In this document: in pieces, positions 1 to 7,159 of the stretch
Layout of the letters: every line of letters starts with the position of its first letter
How positions within the stretch are numbered: position 1 is the stretch's first letter
Assembly: GCA_947472765.1 (NCBI GenBank)
Contig: CANJCM010000032.1
Coordinates: forward strand, 1-47,293
Length of the DNA stretch: 47,293 nucleotides
Origin: Opitutia bacterium
Lineage (GTDB): Bacteria; Verrucomicrobiota; Verrucomicrobiia; Opitutales; Opitutaceae
Direction: 5' to 3'
Program-made: the position numbers and the translations under genes
Notes under the pieces: generated by a model
What the model saw: the letters and a program-made list of their open reading frames with translations, nothing else
What the model was told of the DNA's origin: nothing
Database searches by the model: none

Positions 1-40
1 AACCCCCGGGGGGGGGGGGGCGCCCGGGCCCCCCCCCCGG
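1..40. other. G/C homopolymer tract at the window edge
   Basis: An uninterrupted run of G followed by a run of C, broken only by a short cgcccggg, occupies the first 40 bases. No gene is visible before the stop codon at 66. Such tracts are more often assembly or sequencing artefacts at a contig end than biology. Confidence 0.6.
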
Positions 41-65
41 CGGCTACGTTAATAATTGCTCCGCG

Positions 66-860
66 CTAAACGAATTTCGGCGGACGTCTCTCGAGGAAGG
101 CCTGTACGCCTTCGCGATGCTCGGGGCTTTCGGCCCACGCGGCATAGAACGCGCGTAACTCCGCTTCGGTAAAGTCCCGCGGGGGCGGGGCGAGTCGTCG
201 CAGCGTTTGCTTGTTGAGTCGGGCGGCGAGCGCGGCGCCGGCGGCGATGTCCGTGGCCGAGCGCATCACGTCCGCCTCGAGATCCGCGTCCGCCACGACT
301 CGCGTCACCAGTCCCTTCGCCGCGGCGGTGGCGGCGTTCATCGTGCGTCCCTCGAGCAGCAATTCGAGCGCGACGCTGCGCCCCGCGACCGCGAGCACGC
401 CGCGGAGTTCACGGGGCGCCATCGGAAATCCGAGGTGTCGGATCGGTGCGCCGAACTGCGCGGAGGCCGCCGCGATCCGCAGATCGCACTCGCAGGCAAT
501 CTCGAGTCCGCCGCCGACGCACGCGCCCTCGATCGCGGCCAGCACCGGAACCGCACAGCCGCCAATCGCATCGAGGGCCGGGGCGATGATCTGCTGGTGA
601 AAGTGATAGGTCGAATTCGCGTCGGCCCGCTCGCGCGGAAACTCCGTGATGTCGGCGCCCGCAGCGAAATGTCCGTCCGCGCCGCGCAGCACCACCGCCC
701 GCAGGCCGGCGTCGAGGGAGAAACCGGCAAAGAGTCGCGCCAGCTCGCGCCACATCGCCACCGTGAGGGCGTTGCGTTTTCCGGGATGAGAAAGCGTCAC
801 GACGGCGATGGATCCACGGCGCTCGGACATGATGAGGCCGGGGGTGGACGAGGGGTTCAT
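66..860 (-). CDS. enoyl-CoA hydratase/isomerase (crotonase) family protein
   Basis: About 264 residues, the usual size of a single-domain crotonase. The first oxyanion-hole segment reads HFAAGADITEF (residues ~55-65) and the second CVGGGLEIACECDLRIAA (~100-120); together they hold the CoA thioester carbonyl in this family. Of the two catalytic glutamates of true hydratases, the one expected in QPE-x-NLG is absent (the segment reads GAPIRHLG), while the later one may persist in ALELLLEG. A non-hydratase activity (isomerase, hydrolase, lyase) is therefore possible. An open frame extends upstream to 935, but that part encodes a palindromic repeat; the ATG at 860 or 830 (MSERRG) is the better start. 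Probably cytosolic acyl-CoA metabolism; substrate unknown. Confidence 0.88.
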   Translation of the reverse strand: MNPSSTPGLIMSERRGSIAVVTLSHPGKRNALTVAMWRELARLFAGFSLDAGLRAVVLRGADGHFAAGADITEFPRERADANSTYHFHQQIIAPALDAIGGCAVPVLAAIEGACVGGGLEIACECDLRIAAASAQFGAPIRHLGFPMAPRELRGVLAVAGRSVALELLLEGRTMNAATAAAKGLVTRVVADADLEADVMRSATDIAAGAALAARLNKQTLRRLAPPPRDFTEAELRAFYAAWAESPEHREGVQAFLERRPPKFV

Positions 861-918
861 GGCGGACGCAGTCAGGCGTGACTTTGGCCACGAGACAAGC
901 GCACCGGCGGTGGTACCA

Positions 919-1266
919 CTAACGGATTTCGCCAACGGCGAAATCTAGACGGCGGCTTCGGCTAATCGCCTTCGCTGTGGGATCCGGGCCCGCCAACGGC
1001 GGGCCATAGAGCTTTTGGGGTTTGAGCCTGAAGCCAGGAATTCAGGAACAGAGTCAGAGCATCGTGGCCCGGAGCCTCTGTGTGTTCTGCGCACTCCGTG
1101 GTCAAAGAGCGGAGTTTAACCGCGGAGTGCACGGATAGTAACGAGGAGCCAGAGCCTTCCCCAACCCCCGCCCCCCGGCTGCGATAAGCACCCGCCCAAG
1201 CTCCAGGCCGGAGCCGATAAGGCGGAGGCACTGGAACAAGATTTCGCCGTTGGCGAAATCCGTTAG
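919..1266. repeat. 28-bp perfect inverted repeat pair bounding a gene-free gap with 3-nt-loop hairpins
   Basis: Positions 919-946 are the exact reverse complement of 1239-1266. Each arm is itself a hairpin: GATTTCGCC, loop AAC or GTT, GGCGAAATC (925-945 and 1240-1260). A third hairpin of the same design, GGCCCGCC-AAC-GGCGGGCC, lies at 987-1005. The gap between the crotonase gene and the nuclease gene (about 370 bp) shows no convincing gene. Around 1070-1130 it contains a ctctgtgtgttctgcgcac-type segment resembling dispersed repeats seen in other bacteria. Confidence 0.75.
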
Positions 1267-1304
1267 CGGTTTCACCCTCTGCTTCTTCTTTGCCAACCCT
1301 CCCC

Positions 1305-2258
1305 ATGCCCCACCTCCCTCGACTCTCGTTGATTATCTCCCTCGCCGCGGTGTGCAGTGCACTCGCCCCGGCTTCCCTGCACGCCTGGGGTGGCAAGGGT
1401 CACGACATGCAGGCGCGCGCCGCCATGGGCGTGCTGCCCGACGACATGCCCGCCTTTTTCCGCGGCGCCACCGAGGAGATCGCGTTCCTGATCAGCGAAC
1501 CGGATCGCTGGCGGACCGCGGAGCAGCCGGCGCTCAACGAGACGACCGGCGTCAATCACACCTTCAAGTGGGAACTCGCGCCCAAGCCGCTGCCGGCGAA
1601 CCGGCACCTGTTCATCGTCGAGTTGGTGACGAAGATGAAATTCGATCCGTCGCAGGGCGCGACCGTCCGTGATTTCGGCACCGCGCCCTATGGCATCCAG
1701 GAGTGGGCCGAGATGCTCACTGGCGCGTTTCGCCGCTGGCGCGCGATGAAGGAAACCACGCCGCAGGAAATCGCGATCAAGCGGATGCATGAGCACAGCA
1801 TTCTCTTCATGGCGGGCGTGCTCGGACACTGGGTGACCGACATGTCGCAGCCGATCCATGCGTCGATTCACGTCCACGGCTGGCATCCCAGCGTGCCGAA
1901 TCCGCAGGGTTACACCGGACCGGACAACGATCCCCACGGTCGCTACGAGGGGAAGTACGTCGATCGCGTGATCGCTCCGCAAGACGTCGCCGCACTCGTC
2001 GATCGCAAGCCGCGCCTCATCGGTGACTGGCTGCGCGAGGCGGAAACCTACATCGCCGCGACGAACTCTCACGTGGAGCAGGTTTATATCTGGGACAAGC
2101 AGGTGCTCTTCGGCAGCGGCAAGGAACCGGCCGAGGCGAAGCCGTTTACCGCCGCGCGACTCGCCGACGGGGCCCGCATGGTCCGTGATGTCTGGTACAC
2201 CGCGTGGATGCGCTCCGGCACGCCGGTGCCGACGTTTGAACGCCGGGCGGCGCCCTGA
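1305..2258 (+). CDS. exported S1/P1-type zinc nuclease family protein
   Basis: 317 residues. A signal peptide (residues 1-27, ending SLHA) is followed directly by Trp28 of WGGKGHD. In the S1/P1 nuclease and phospholipase C fold the mature protein begins with Trp, whose amino group binds the zinc cluster, so the predicted cleavage site gives exactly the right N-terminus. Further expected ligands are visible: His of KGHD, His/Asp in GHWVTDMSQPIHA (~170-185), His of NDPHGRYEGKYVD (~210). Likely cleaves single-stranded nucleic acid or phosphoesters outside the cytoplasm for phosphate or nucleoside scavenging. A TTG codon at 1290 gives five extra residues; the ATG at 1305 fits the signal peptide better. 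The M23 gene follows after a repeat-filled gap. Confidence 0.87.
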   Translation: MPHLPRLSLIISLAAVCSALAPASLHAWGGKGHDMQARAAMGVLPDDMPAFFRGATEEIAFLISEPDRWRTAEQPALNETTGVNHTFKWELAPKPLPANRHLFIVELVTKMKFDPSQGATVRDFGTAPYGIQEWAEMLTGAFRRWRAMKETTPQEIAIKRMHEHSILFMAGVLGHWVTDMSQPIHASIHVHGWHPSVPNPQGYTGPDNDPHGRYEGKYVDRVIAPQDVAALVDRKPRLIGDWLREAETYIAATNSHVEQVYIWDKQVLFGSGKEPAEAKPFTAARLADGARMVRDVWYTAWMRSGTPVPTFERRAAP

Positions 2259-2282
2259 GTTGTTCGAGAACCATGGCTTGAT

Positions 2283-2373
2283 GTAGGGCCGGCGCTCGCC
2301 GCCGGGCCTGAATCGGCAATCGGCACTCGAAAATGAGAAATAAGAACGGCCTGCCGGCGAGCGGCAGCCCTAC
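2283..2373. repeat. GTAG-D repeat pair (tetranucleotides facing outward)
   Basis: Plus-strand copy 2283-2308 begins GTAG then GGCCGGCG and folds back on CCGCCGGGCC. The opposite copy at about 2351-2373 ends CCCTAC (reverse complement GTAGGG). Between them lies an aatcggcaatcggcactcg segment also found near 43000 and 44100. The pair fills the gap between the nuclease and M23 genes. Confidence 0.75.
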
Positions 2374-2377
2374 ACCG

Positions 2378-3856
2378 ATGAAGATCGCTTTGCTGCTCTT
2401 GTTGGCTGGCTGGGTCGCCGTCGTCGAAGCGGCCCCGCCCGCGGCGACGCGCACTCCGCTCGGCCGGACCATCGATCTCAACATCGGTGAAACCGTCGAC
2501 CTGGAACTCGCCGACAAATCCCGCGCGATCGTGAAGGTCGTCGACTACACCGTGACTCGCGATCGCTTGCGCGACGCCGTGCGTGGTGTGGACGTGCAGG
2601 TGTTGGTCAACGGTCTGCCCGTCACGCTCGGCTGCGGTAATTACCATCTCCCGGTCAGCATCGGCGGCGTGCAGATTGATTGTCCGATGGCGAAGCCGAT
2701 CAGCGGCAACTCCGGCGCCGACACCTGGGGACTGCAGAAGGACGTGCGGCTCCGGCTCTGGCCGGTCGCATCGCCGCTGGTCGAGGCGAACACGCTCAGC
2801 TATCCGCTCCGACAAAAGTGGTTCGCGACCGCCACGCAGATGGCCAACGAGCCGACCTATGTCGACGGCGGCGAGGATCCGAAGCGGAAGAAAATCTATT
2901 ATCACAACGATCTCGATTTCGGCGGCTGCGAAGGACTCACGGAGGTCGTGGCCTCGACTGACGGGATCCTGGTCTCAGTGGCGAACCGGATCCTGCCGGG
3001 CTACGAGGACACGCCCGCCGGAGCGCGTTACGACACGGCCTACATTCTCGACGACCGCGGGTGGTATCACCGTTACCTGCATCTCGTCGCCTTCGAGCCC
3101 GGACTCGAGCCGGGCGTGCGCGTCCAGCGGGGGCAGAAGCTCGGCGTCCTCGGCAAGGAGGGCGACAGCGGCGGCTGGTCGCATCTCCACTACGGCATCG
3201 TGAGCCGCCAGCCGTCGGGCCGCTGGGGCACCGAGGAATCGTACGCCTACGTCTGGGAGGCCTACCGGCGCGAATACCAGCCGAAGCTGCTGGCGGTGGC
3301 GCGGCCGCACCTGTTCGTGACGACGGGCGAGACCTTCACGCTCGATGCCACGAAGTCGGCGAGCGCGGACGGCACCGCGTTGCGCTACGAGTGGACGTTT
3401 TATGACGGCACGAAGAGCGATCTGGCGCGCGTCGATCGCCGCTACCGGCAGGCGGGCGAGTACAGCGAAATTCTCAAGGTGACGGATGTGCGCGGTAACG
3501 TGGCCTATGACTTCGCCATCATCCTTGTCGTGGACCCCGCGCTCTCCGGTCACCTCCCGCCGGCAATTCACCCGAACTACTGGCCGACGCTCGGGATCAA
3601 GCCGGGCGATCCGGTGACATTCAAGGTGCGCACCTTCGGCACGACGCACGGCGAGGAAGTCTGGAATTTCGGCGACGGTACGCCGGTGACAAAGACGAAG
3701 TCCGACGGCAACGTGAACGAGATGGCCAAGGACGGTTATGCCGTCACGACGCACCGCTTCGAGCGGGCGGGAACGTATATCGTCACGGTCGAGCGTGAGG
3801 ATGTTTCCGGCCACAAGGCCACCGGCCGCCTCGCGGTTGAAGTCGGGGTGCCGTGA
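2378..3856 (+). CDS. exported M23-family peptidase with C-terminal PKD domains
   Basis: 492 residues. Signal peptide MKIALLLLLAGWVAVVEA. A beta-rich N-terminal part (residues ~30-150) is followed by a LytM/M23 metallopeptidase region (~165-300) with HNDLDFGG (His, Asp) and HLHYGI near GGWSHLHYG, the usual zinc ligands. Two PKD-like immunoglobulin folds follow (~315-395 with TFTLDATKSAS and YEWTFYDGT; ~405-490 with WNFGDGTPV and HRFERAGTYIVTV). M23 enzymes cut peptidoglycan cross-links or glycine-rich peptides; PKD domains usually mediate binding to surfaces or polysaccharides. Start chosen at the ATG at 2378, since the upstream open frame to 2333 encodes a repeat. The last PKD runs to the stop, with no sorting signal visible. 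Confidence 0.88.
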   Translation: MKIALLLLLAGWVAVVEAAPPAATRTPLGRTIDLNIGETVDLELADKSRAIVKVVDYTVTRDRLRDAVRGVDVQVLVNGLPVTLGCGNYHLPVSIGGVQIDCPMAKPISGNSGADTWGLQKDVRLRLWPVASPLVEANTLSYPLRQKWFATATQMANEPTYVDGGEDPKRKKIYYHNDLDFGGCEGLTEVVASTDGILVSVANRILPGYEDTPAGARYDTAYILDDRGWYHRYLHLVAFEPGLEPGVRVQRGQKLGVLGKEGDSGGWSHLHYGIVSRQPSGRWGTEESYAYVWEAYRREYQPKLLAVARPHLFVTTGETFTLDATKSASADGTALRYEWTFYDGTKSDLARVDRRYRQAGEYSEILKVTDVRGNVAYDFAIILVVDPALSGHLPPAIHPNYWPTLGIKPGDPVTFKVRTFGTTHGEEVWNFGDGTPVTKTKSDGNVNEMAKDGYAVTTHRFERAGTYIVTVEREDVSGHKATGRLAVEVGVP

Positions 3857-4188
3857 CGTTGAAAACCGCGAAGGACGCGAAGGGACGCGAAAGCCTCAGT
3901 TCGCCGACTTTGTAGCCGCGGCGTGGGAGACTGTGTGAAAAGTCGAAAAGCACCCCTTGATGTCATTCTGAGCGCAGCGAAGAATCCATGGTCTCGAGGG
4001 AGACTCACGCGTGGATGCCCAAGCCTGTCGCTGCGCTCGGTAACTTCGCTGCGCTCAGAATGACAGGGTATTCACACAGTCGCGTGAGTAGCGGGACGGG
4101 CCGCAAGCGAACCGATGTAGAAGTCCCTGCCCTCACGGGCAGGGCTACACCAGGCGGCCCCTAACCAGGGGATTCGCGCAGCGAATCC
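3857..4188. repeat. intergenic repeat cluster: GTCATTCTGAGCGCAGCG pair, truncated MITE-C, 3-nt-loop hairpin
   Basis: No gene is visible in this 330-bp gap. It contains, in order: an accgcgaaggacgcgaaggg segment (3865-3890); an inverted pair of the tgtcattctgagcgcagcg repeat (3960-3987, and reversed 4040-4068); a truncated MITE-C copy (4082-4148) keeping the remnant gcgtgagtagcgggacgg and the hairpin CCCTGCCC / GGGCAGGG followed by CTAC; and the perfect hairpin GGATTCGC-GCA-GCGAATCC at 4170-4188, two bases from the stop of the RidA-like gene. Confidence 0.75.
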
Positions 4189-4190
4189 TC

Positions 4191-5369
4191 TTATTTCCCC
4201 GTCGGGACCGCAATGATGTCGACCATCACCTTGCGACCGGGCCGGGCCATCTTCGTCACATCCAGCGCGGAGGCGGCCGGCGGGCGCGTCGGATCGTAGA
4301 ACACGCTGCGGATCGCACCGAGTTGGTCGCGGGCCTTTTCGTCGAAGAGATAATACGTGGCCTTCACCATGTGGCGGAAGCTGCTGCCGCTGTCGAAGAG
4401 CGCGCCACCCAGTTGGTCGTAGGCGCGCTTCCACTGCTCGCGGGCGGTGCCGGTGTCCCCACCGTCGAGGCCGGCTACGAAGATCAGCGGTGAGCCCGCG
4501 GCCACCGTCGTGACCCGCGCGAAGAACGGCGAGGTGCTCATGCCGGGCAGCGAGACGTAGGCCGCGGCCTCCTCGATCGGACGGGTGAGCTTTGGCGCCG
4601 CGGCGACGAGTTCGATCTCCGAGGGTGAACCGGTGGTCCATTCGACGAGCACGAGTGGCGGCACCGGACCGGAGCCGAAGCTGGCCTTCACCTCGTCAAT
4701 GGCCTGCGTGTGATCCGCGAACGGCTTGATGAACGCCTTCACCTGCACGACGTCGGCCTTCGTCAGGCCCACGTGTTCGAGGGCTTTGAACAAATTCTGC
4801 ATCACCGTCTTCGCACTGAGCGCGAGACCGGGACCCGCGTGAGCCTGGCCGGAAACGAAGACCTTGCCGCCGGTCGCCATCACGGCGTTGCCGTCGGCCG
4901 TGATGCGGACGGAACCCGCGGGGTTGGCTGGAGCGGGGAGCGCGGCCACGGCGTCGAACGCGACCTTCGCCCCGGGCTGGCTCAGCGGCGTGCACACGAC
5001 GACGACCGCCGGGGGCGCGGATGCAAATCGGGCCGCGATGACCGCGTCGACGTCCGCGGAGGACGCGGGATCGGCGACGTAGACGTGAAGCCGGAGCACT
5101 TGCGCGAGGTCCGCGCCCTCCTGGCGGAGTTGGGTAGCGAGTTGATCGAGCGCGAGGCCGGCCTGGGTGCGGGCGTCGGCGGAGAGATTGCTGGCCACGA
5201 TCTGCCGGGTGAAGAGCAGCGGGCCGTCGGCGGCGCGGACGAACCAGGAAGTGCCACTGCGATCGTTCTTGGGACTGCGCTGGAGGGAGGGCGGATTCAT
5301 GGGGGCGGTTTGGGCGGGGGCGGCGGCGACGCAGCCGAACGCGAGCACGAGGAGAAGAAGTTTGTTCAT
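4191..5369 (-). CDS. exported protein with three RidA/YjgF-like domains
   Basis: 392 residues. An N-terminal hydrophobic signal (MNKLLLLVLAFGCVAAAPAQ, possibly a weak lipobox at AFGC) is followed by three successive RidA/YjgF-like repeats: ~36-145, ~152-255 (clearest: GKVFVSGQAH, LTKADVVQVKAFIKPF) and ~275-388 (LIFVAGLDGG, FRHMVKATYYLFDEKAR). RidA enzymes are normally single-domain cytosolic trimers that hydrolyse reactive enamines/imines using a conserved Arg in a P-A-R-S type motif. At that place these domains read PPAVVVV, PPLVLVE and PPAASALDV, so the Arg is missing in all three. The protein therefore probably binds a small ligand or has another activity. It is the last of three same-strand genes (cupin-like, DUF3817, this one). 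Confidence 0.82.
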   Translation of the reverse strand: MNKLLLLVLAFGCVAAAPAQTAPMNPPSLQRSPKNDRSGTSWFVRAADGPLLFTRQIVASNLSADARTQAGLALDQLATQLRQEGADLAQVLRLHVYVADPASSADVDAVIAARFASAPPAVVVVCTPLSQPGAKVAFDAVAALPAPANPAGSVRITADGNAVMATGGKVFVSGQAHAGPGLALSAKTVMQNLFKALEHVGLTKADVVQVKAFIKPFADHTQAIDEVKASFGSGPVPPLVLVEWTTGSPSEIELVAAAPKLTRPIEEAAAYVSLPGMSTSPFFARVTTVAAGSPLIFVAGLDGGDTGTAREQWKRAYDQLGGALFDSGSSFRHMVKATYYLFDEKARDQLGAIRSVFYDPTRPPAASALDVTKMARPGRKVMVDIIAVPTGK

Positions 5370-5440
5370 CGGCGAAAAGCGGGGGGCGAAGACGGGGAAG
5401 GTTTTGATTTCAGGCCGGGGTGGGCGATCCCAAATTGCAT

Positions 5441-5752
5441 TCAGGGCGCGGAATCCCGCTCATGTTTCAGGATCCGGGCGTCGACCACAAAGGGGCCGGC
5501 CGGAAGGATGCTCGCGGCGAGCACGATCAACGTCCGCCGGAACGGCCACTCGTATTCCATCGCGGCCTGGATCGTGGCGGCGACATACAGCATGAACAGA
5601 ATGCCGTGGGCCATGCCGACGACGCGCACCGCGTCGGGCCAGCCGGCGAGATACTTCAACGGCATCGCGATTCCGAGCAGGACGAGGAAGGAAATGCCTT
5701 CCCAGAGTCCGATGAACCGGAGCCGACCCAGGGGCGTGTGCAAGGATGCCAT
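5441..5752 (-). CDS. DUF3817 integral membrane protein
   Basis: 103 residues with three predicted hydrophobic helices (~14-33, 43-62, 75-95). The block IGLWEGISFLVLLGIAMPLK followed by WPDAVRVVGMAHGILF is characteristic of DUF3817 (YdzA-like) small inner-membrane proteins; length matches the family. Biochemical role unknown. Lies 71 bp upstream of the RidA-like gene on the same strand; the intervening segment has no obvious terminator. Confidence 0.88.
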   Translation of the reverse strand: MASLHTPLGRLRFIGLWEGISFLVLLGIAMPLKYLAGWPDAVRVVGMAHGILFMLYVAATIQAAMEYEWPFRRTLIVLAASILPAGPFVVDARILKHERDSAP

Positions 5753-5833
5753 GGGCCGCGGATCTCGGGTGACGGTCGTGCGGTTGTCGAGGCTTTCGAA
5801 CTCAAGCGATGTGCGCGCCTCGATAACGGGATG

Positions 5834-5917
5834 CCTCCGTTTGGCGGAGGGCCGGCGCTCGCCGCCGGGCCTTTTCTCGAATGACGCCCGTGGCCCGCCG
5901 GCGCGCGGCGGCCCTAC
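5834..5917. repeat. GTAG-D repeat pair with preceding small hairpin
   Basis: A small hairpin CCTCCG-tttgg-CGGAGG (5834-5850) runs into a GTAG-D-type copy (5847-5872; tetranucleotide GGAG here, stem GGCCGGCG with CCGCCGGGCC). The opposite copy (5892-5917) ends in CCCTAC. It separates the DUF3817 and cupin-like genes. Confidence 0.7.
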
Positions 5918-5939
5918 ATTTCGCCCATTCTGGAACGCC

Positions 5940-6593
5940 TCACTTCATTTCCAACAGCACCAACTCGGCGGGCTCCATGCCGGAATTCTTCACCTGGGCG
6001 GCCGCGTTGGCATCGAAGAATTCGAAGTCACCGTTGCGCAGTTCGCGCTTCGCCATCGCGGCGCCCGTGATTCCGATCAGCAGATAACCGCCGGGGCGGC
6101 CGGCGAACGACGCCTGGGCGCCGGGGGCGAGCGATAGATTATAGGAGCGGACGCGAGGTTCTTCCCACGCGAGCCGCAGCCCGGGCTGGCTGAGAGGGGT
6201 GGCCGCTCCACCTCGGGCCGGCGCCAGCAACTCGATGTCGAGCACGCGAAAAAGATTCGGGCCGGGATTGGTCACCTGGTGCGTCAGCGCCTTCACATCG
6301 TAAGGCGCGTAACGTGACTCGCCCGGGGTGACCGAACGCGGACTCGAGTTCGTCTCGCCCCAGTTCTGCGAACGATTGGTCGACTTCGTGAGATAGACCA
6401 CGACGGACGGGAGCACGTGGACGTGATACTTCGTGACTTTGCCCGCTGGCACTTGGACGTCGATCACGCGGAGGGTGGAGTTCTCCAGTACCGTTTTGTG
6501 AAACGGCTCTTGTTGGACGGGGATGGGTTGCTCCGCGGCGTGCAACAGGGCGGCGGCGAAGGGCAGGAGGGAGAGGAGAGCGCGAAACGACAT
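5940..6593 (-). CDS. exported cupin-like protein
   Basis: 217 residues from the ATG at 6593. Signal peptide MSFRALLSLLPFAAALLHAAEQ. The body resembles a tandem small beta-barrel: RVIDVQVPAGKVTKYHVHVLPSVVVYL (~35-62) has the cupin-type HVH spacing for metal binding, and a second half-barrel around NLSLAPGAQASFAGRPGGYLLIG (~150-172) lacks histidines. Likely a bicupin binding a metal or small ligand in the periplasm; substrate unknown. Heads the same-strand set with DUF3817 and the RidA-like protein. Confidence 0.72.
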   Translation of the reverse strand: MSFRALLSLLPFAAALLHAAEQPIPVQQEPFHKTVLENSTLRVIDVQVPAGKVTKYHVHVLPSVVVYLTKSTNRSQNWGETNSSPRSVTPGESRYAPYDVKALTHQVTNPGPNLFRVLDIELLAPARGGAATPLSQPGLRLAWEEPRVRSYNLSLAPGAQASFAGRPGGYLLIGITGAAMAKRELRNGDFEFFDANAAAQVKNSGMEPAELVLLEMK

Positions 6594-6730
6594 GGGGATT
6601 GGGGTGCTCCGGTCACGATGCGGACGCCGCGCGGGCATTCGAGTTCAAATCCCAAAGGGCGCTTGCGCGAGGGCGACTCCCGCCTTGTCCGCCACCTCTC
6701 CCGCTCTACGCCACCTCGCCCCAAGCCAGG

Positions 6731-6753
6731 TTTGTCATCTGTTAGATGACAAA
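6731..6753. repeat. solo TTTGTCATCT palindrome
   Basis: TTTGTCATCT-GTT-AGATGACAAA, a perfect 10-bp stem with a 3-nt loop, 33 bp from a full MITE-C element whose ends carry the same sequence. Related palindromes occur at 12212-12232, 12266-12286 and 28171-28193, always beside MITE-C copies. Confidence 0.8.
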
Positions 6754-6785
6754 GCGGGCGGCTCCCGCAGCCGAGATTGCCTGGG

Positions 6786-6937
6786 TTGTCAGCTGATCGA
6801 TGGATTCCGAAGTTAATCGGATTGGCGTGGCCCTGTCCGTGAGGACAGGGACTTCGTGATCGCTTCTCCTAAAGCCGTCCCGCTGCTCACGCAGCGGGCT
6901 ACGAAGCCAACTTCGGAATCCAGGTGATAGATGACAA
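6786..6937 (-). mobile_element. MITE-C copy 1, 152-bp element with terminal inverted repeats
   Basis: Core 6801-6922 has 14-bp perfect terminal inverted repeats (TGGATTCCGAAGTT and AACTTCGGAATCCA), extended outward by ttgtcagctgatcga on the left and ggtgatagatgacaaa on the right, giving about 30-bp imperfect ends. Inside are two hairpins: GTGG then CCCTGTCC-GTGA-GGACAGGG (6827-6850) and CCCGCTGC-TCAC-GCAGCGGG then CTAC (6879-6902). No coding capacity, so any movement would need a transposase in trans. A second near-identical copy lies at 12319-12471 in the opposite orientation. Confidence 0.78.
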
Positions 6938-7065
6938 AAAATGTACCTGTGGTGAAGACCGAGCCGGCGATGACGCTCGGTTACATCGAGACGCAGAAGC
7001 CGAAGATGGAGATCGCCGCGGCGGAGCCCGCGTCCGCGGCCAAAACCACCGGGAAGAATCCGTGA
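6931..7065 (+). CDS. possible small ORF, 44 residues, start codon inside the MITE-C end
   Basis: An open frame begins at the ATG of the element's terminal tag ATGACAAA and continues as MTKNVPVVKTEPAMTL, ending KTTGKNP at a TGA. From codon 7 on nearly every third position is G or C, like the true genes here. The first codons (ACA AAA AAT GTA) are AT-rich and belong to the repeat. It could be a small gene given a new start by the element, or the 3' remnant of a gene it interrupted. I recognise no family. Confidence 0.35.
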   Translation: MTKNVPVVKTEPAMTLGYIETQKPKMEIAAAEPASAAKTTGKNP

Positions 7066-7104
7066 CCCGCCGGCGGATTCGCGTTCAACCCGCTTTGGCC
7101 GCGC

Positions 7105-7134
7105 AAAAAAGAGGGCGCCTCGAAAGGCGCCCTC
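7105..7134 (-). terminator. rho-independent terminator of the Tat amidohydrolase gene
   Basis: On the minus strand the sequence reads GAGGGCGCCT, loop TTCG, AGGCGCCCTC, then TTTTTTG: a perfect 10-bp stem with a T-run, 26 bp after the stop codon at 7160. The clearest intrinsic terminator in the window. Confidence 0.92.
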
Positions 7135-7159
7135 ACGGGGAAACAGCGTTCGCGCCGCC

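Noticed and set aside
207-881. Long plus-strand frame opposite the crotonase gene
   Set aside because: Arg-rich product with no family motifs, fully antisense to a gene with clear conserved blocks; typical shadow frame in high-GC DNA.
1102-1396. Minus-strand frames across 962-1396
   Set aside because: They read through the 28-bp inverted repeat and into the nuclease gene in antisense; no recognisable domain.
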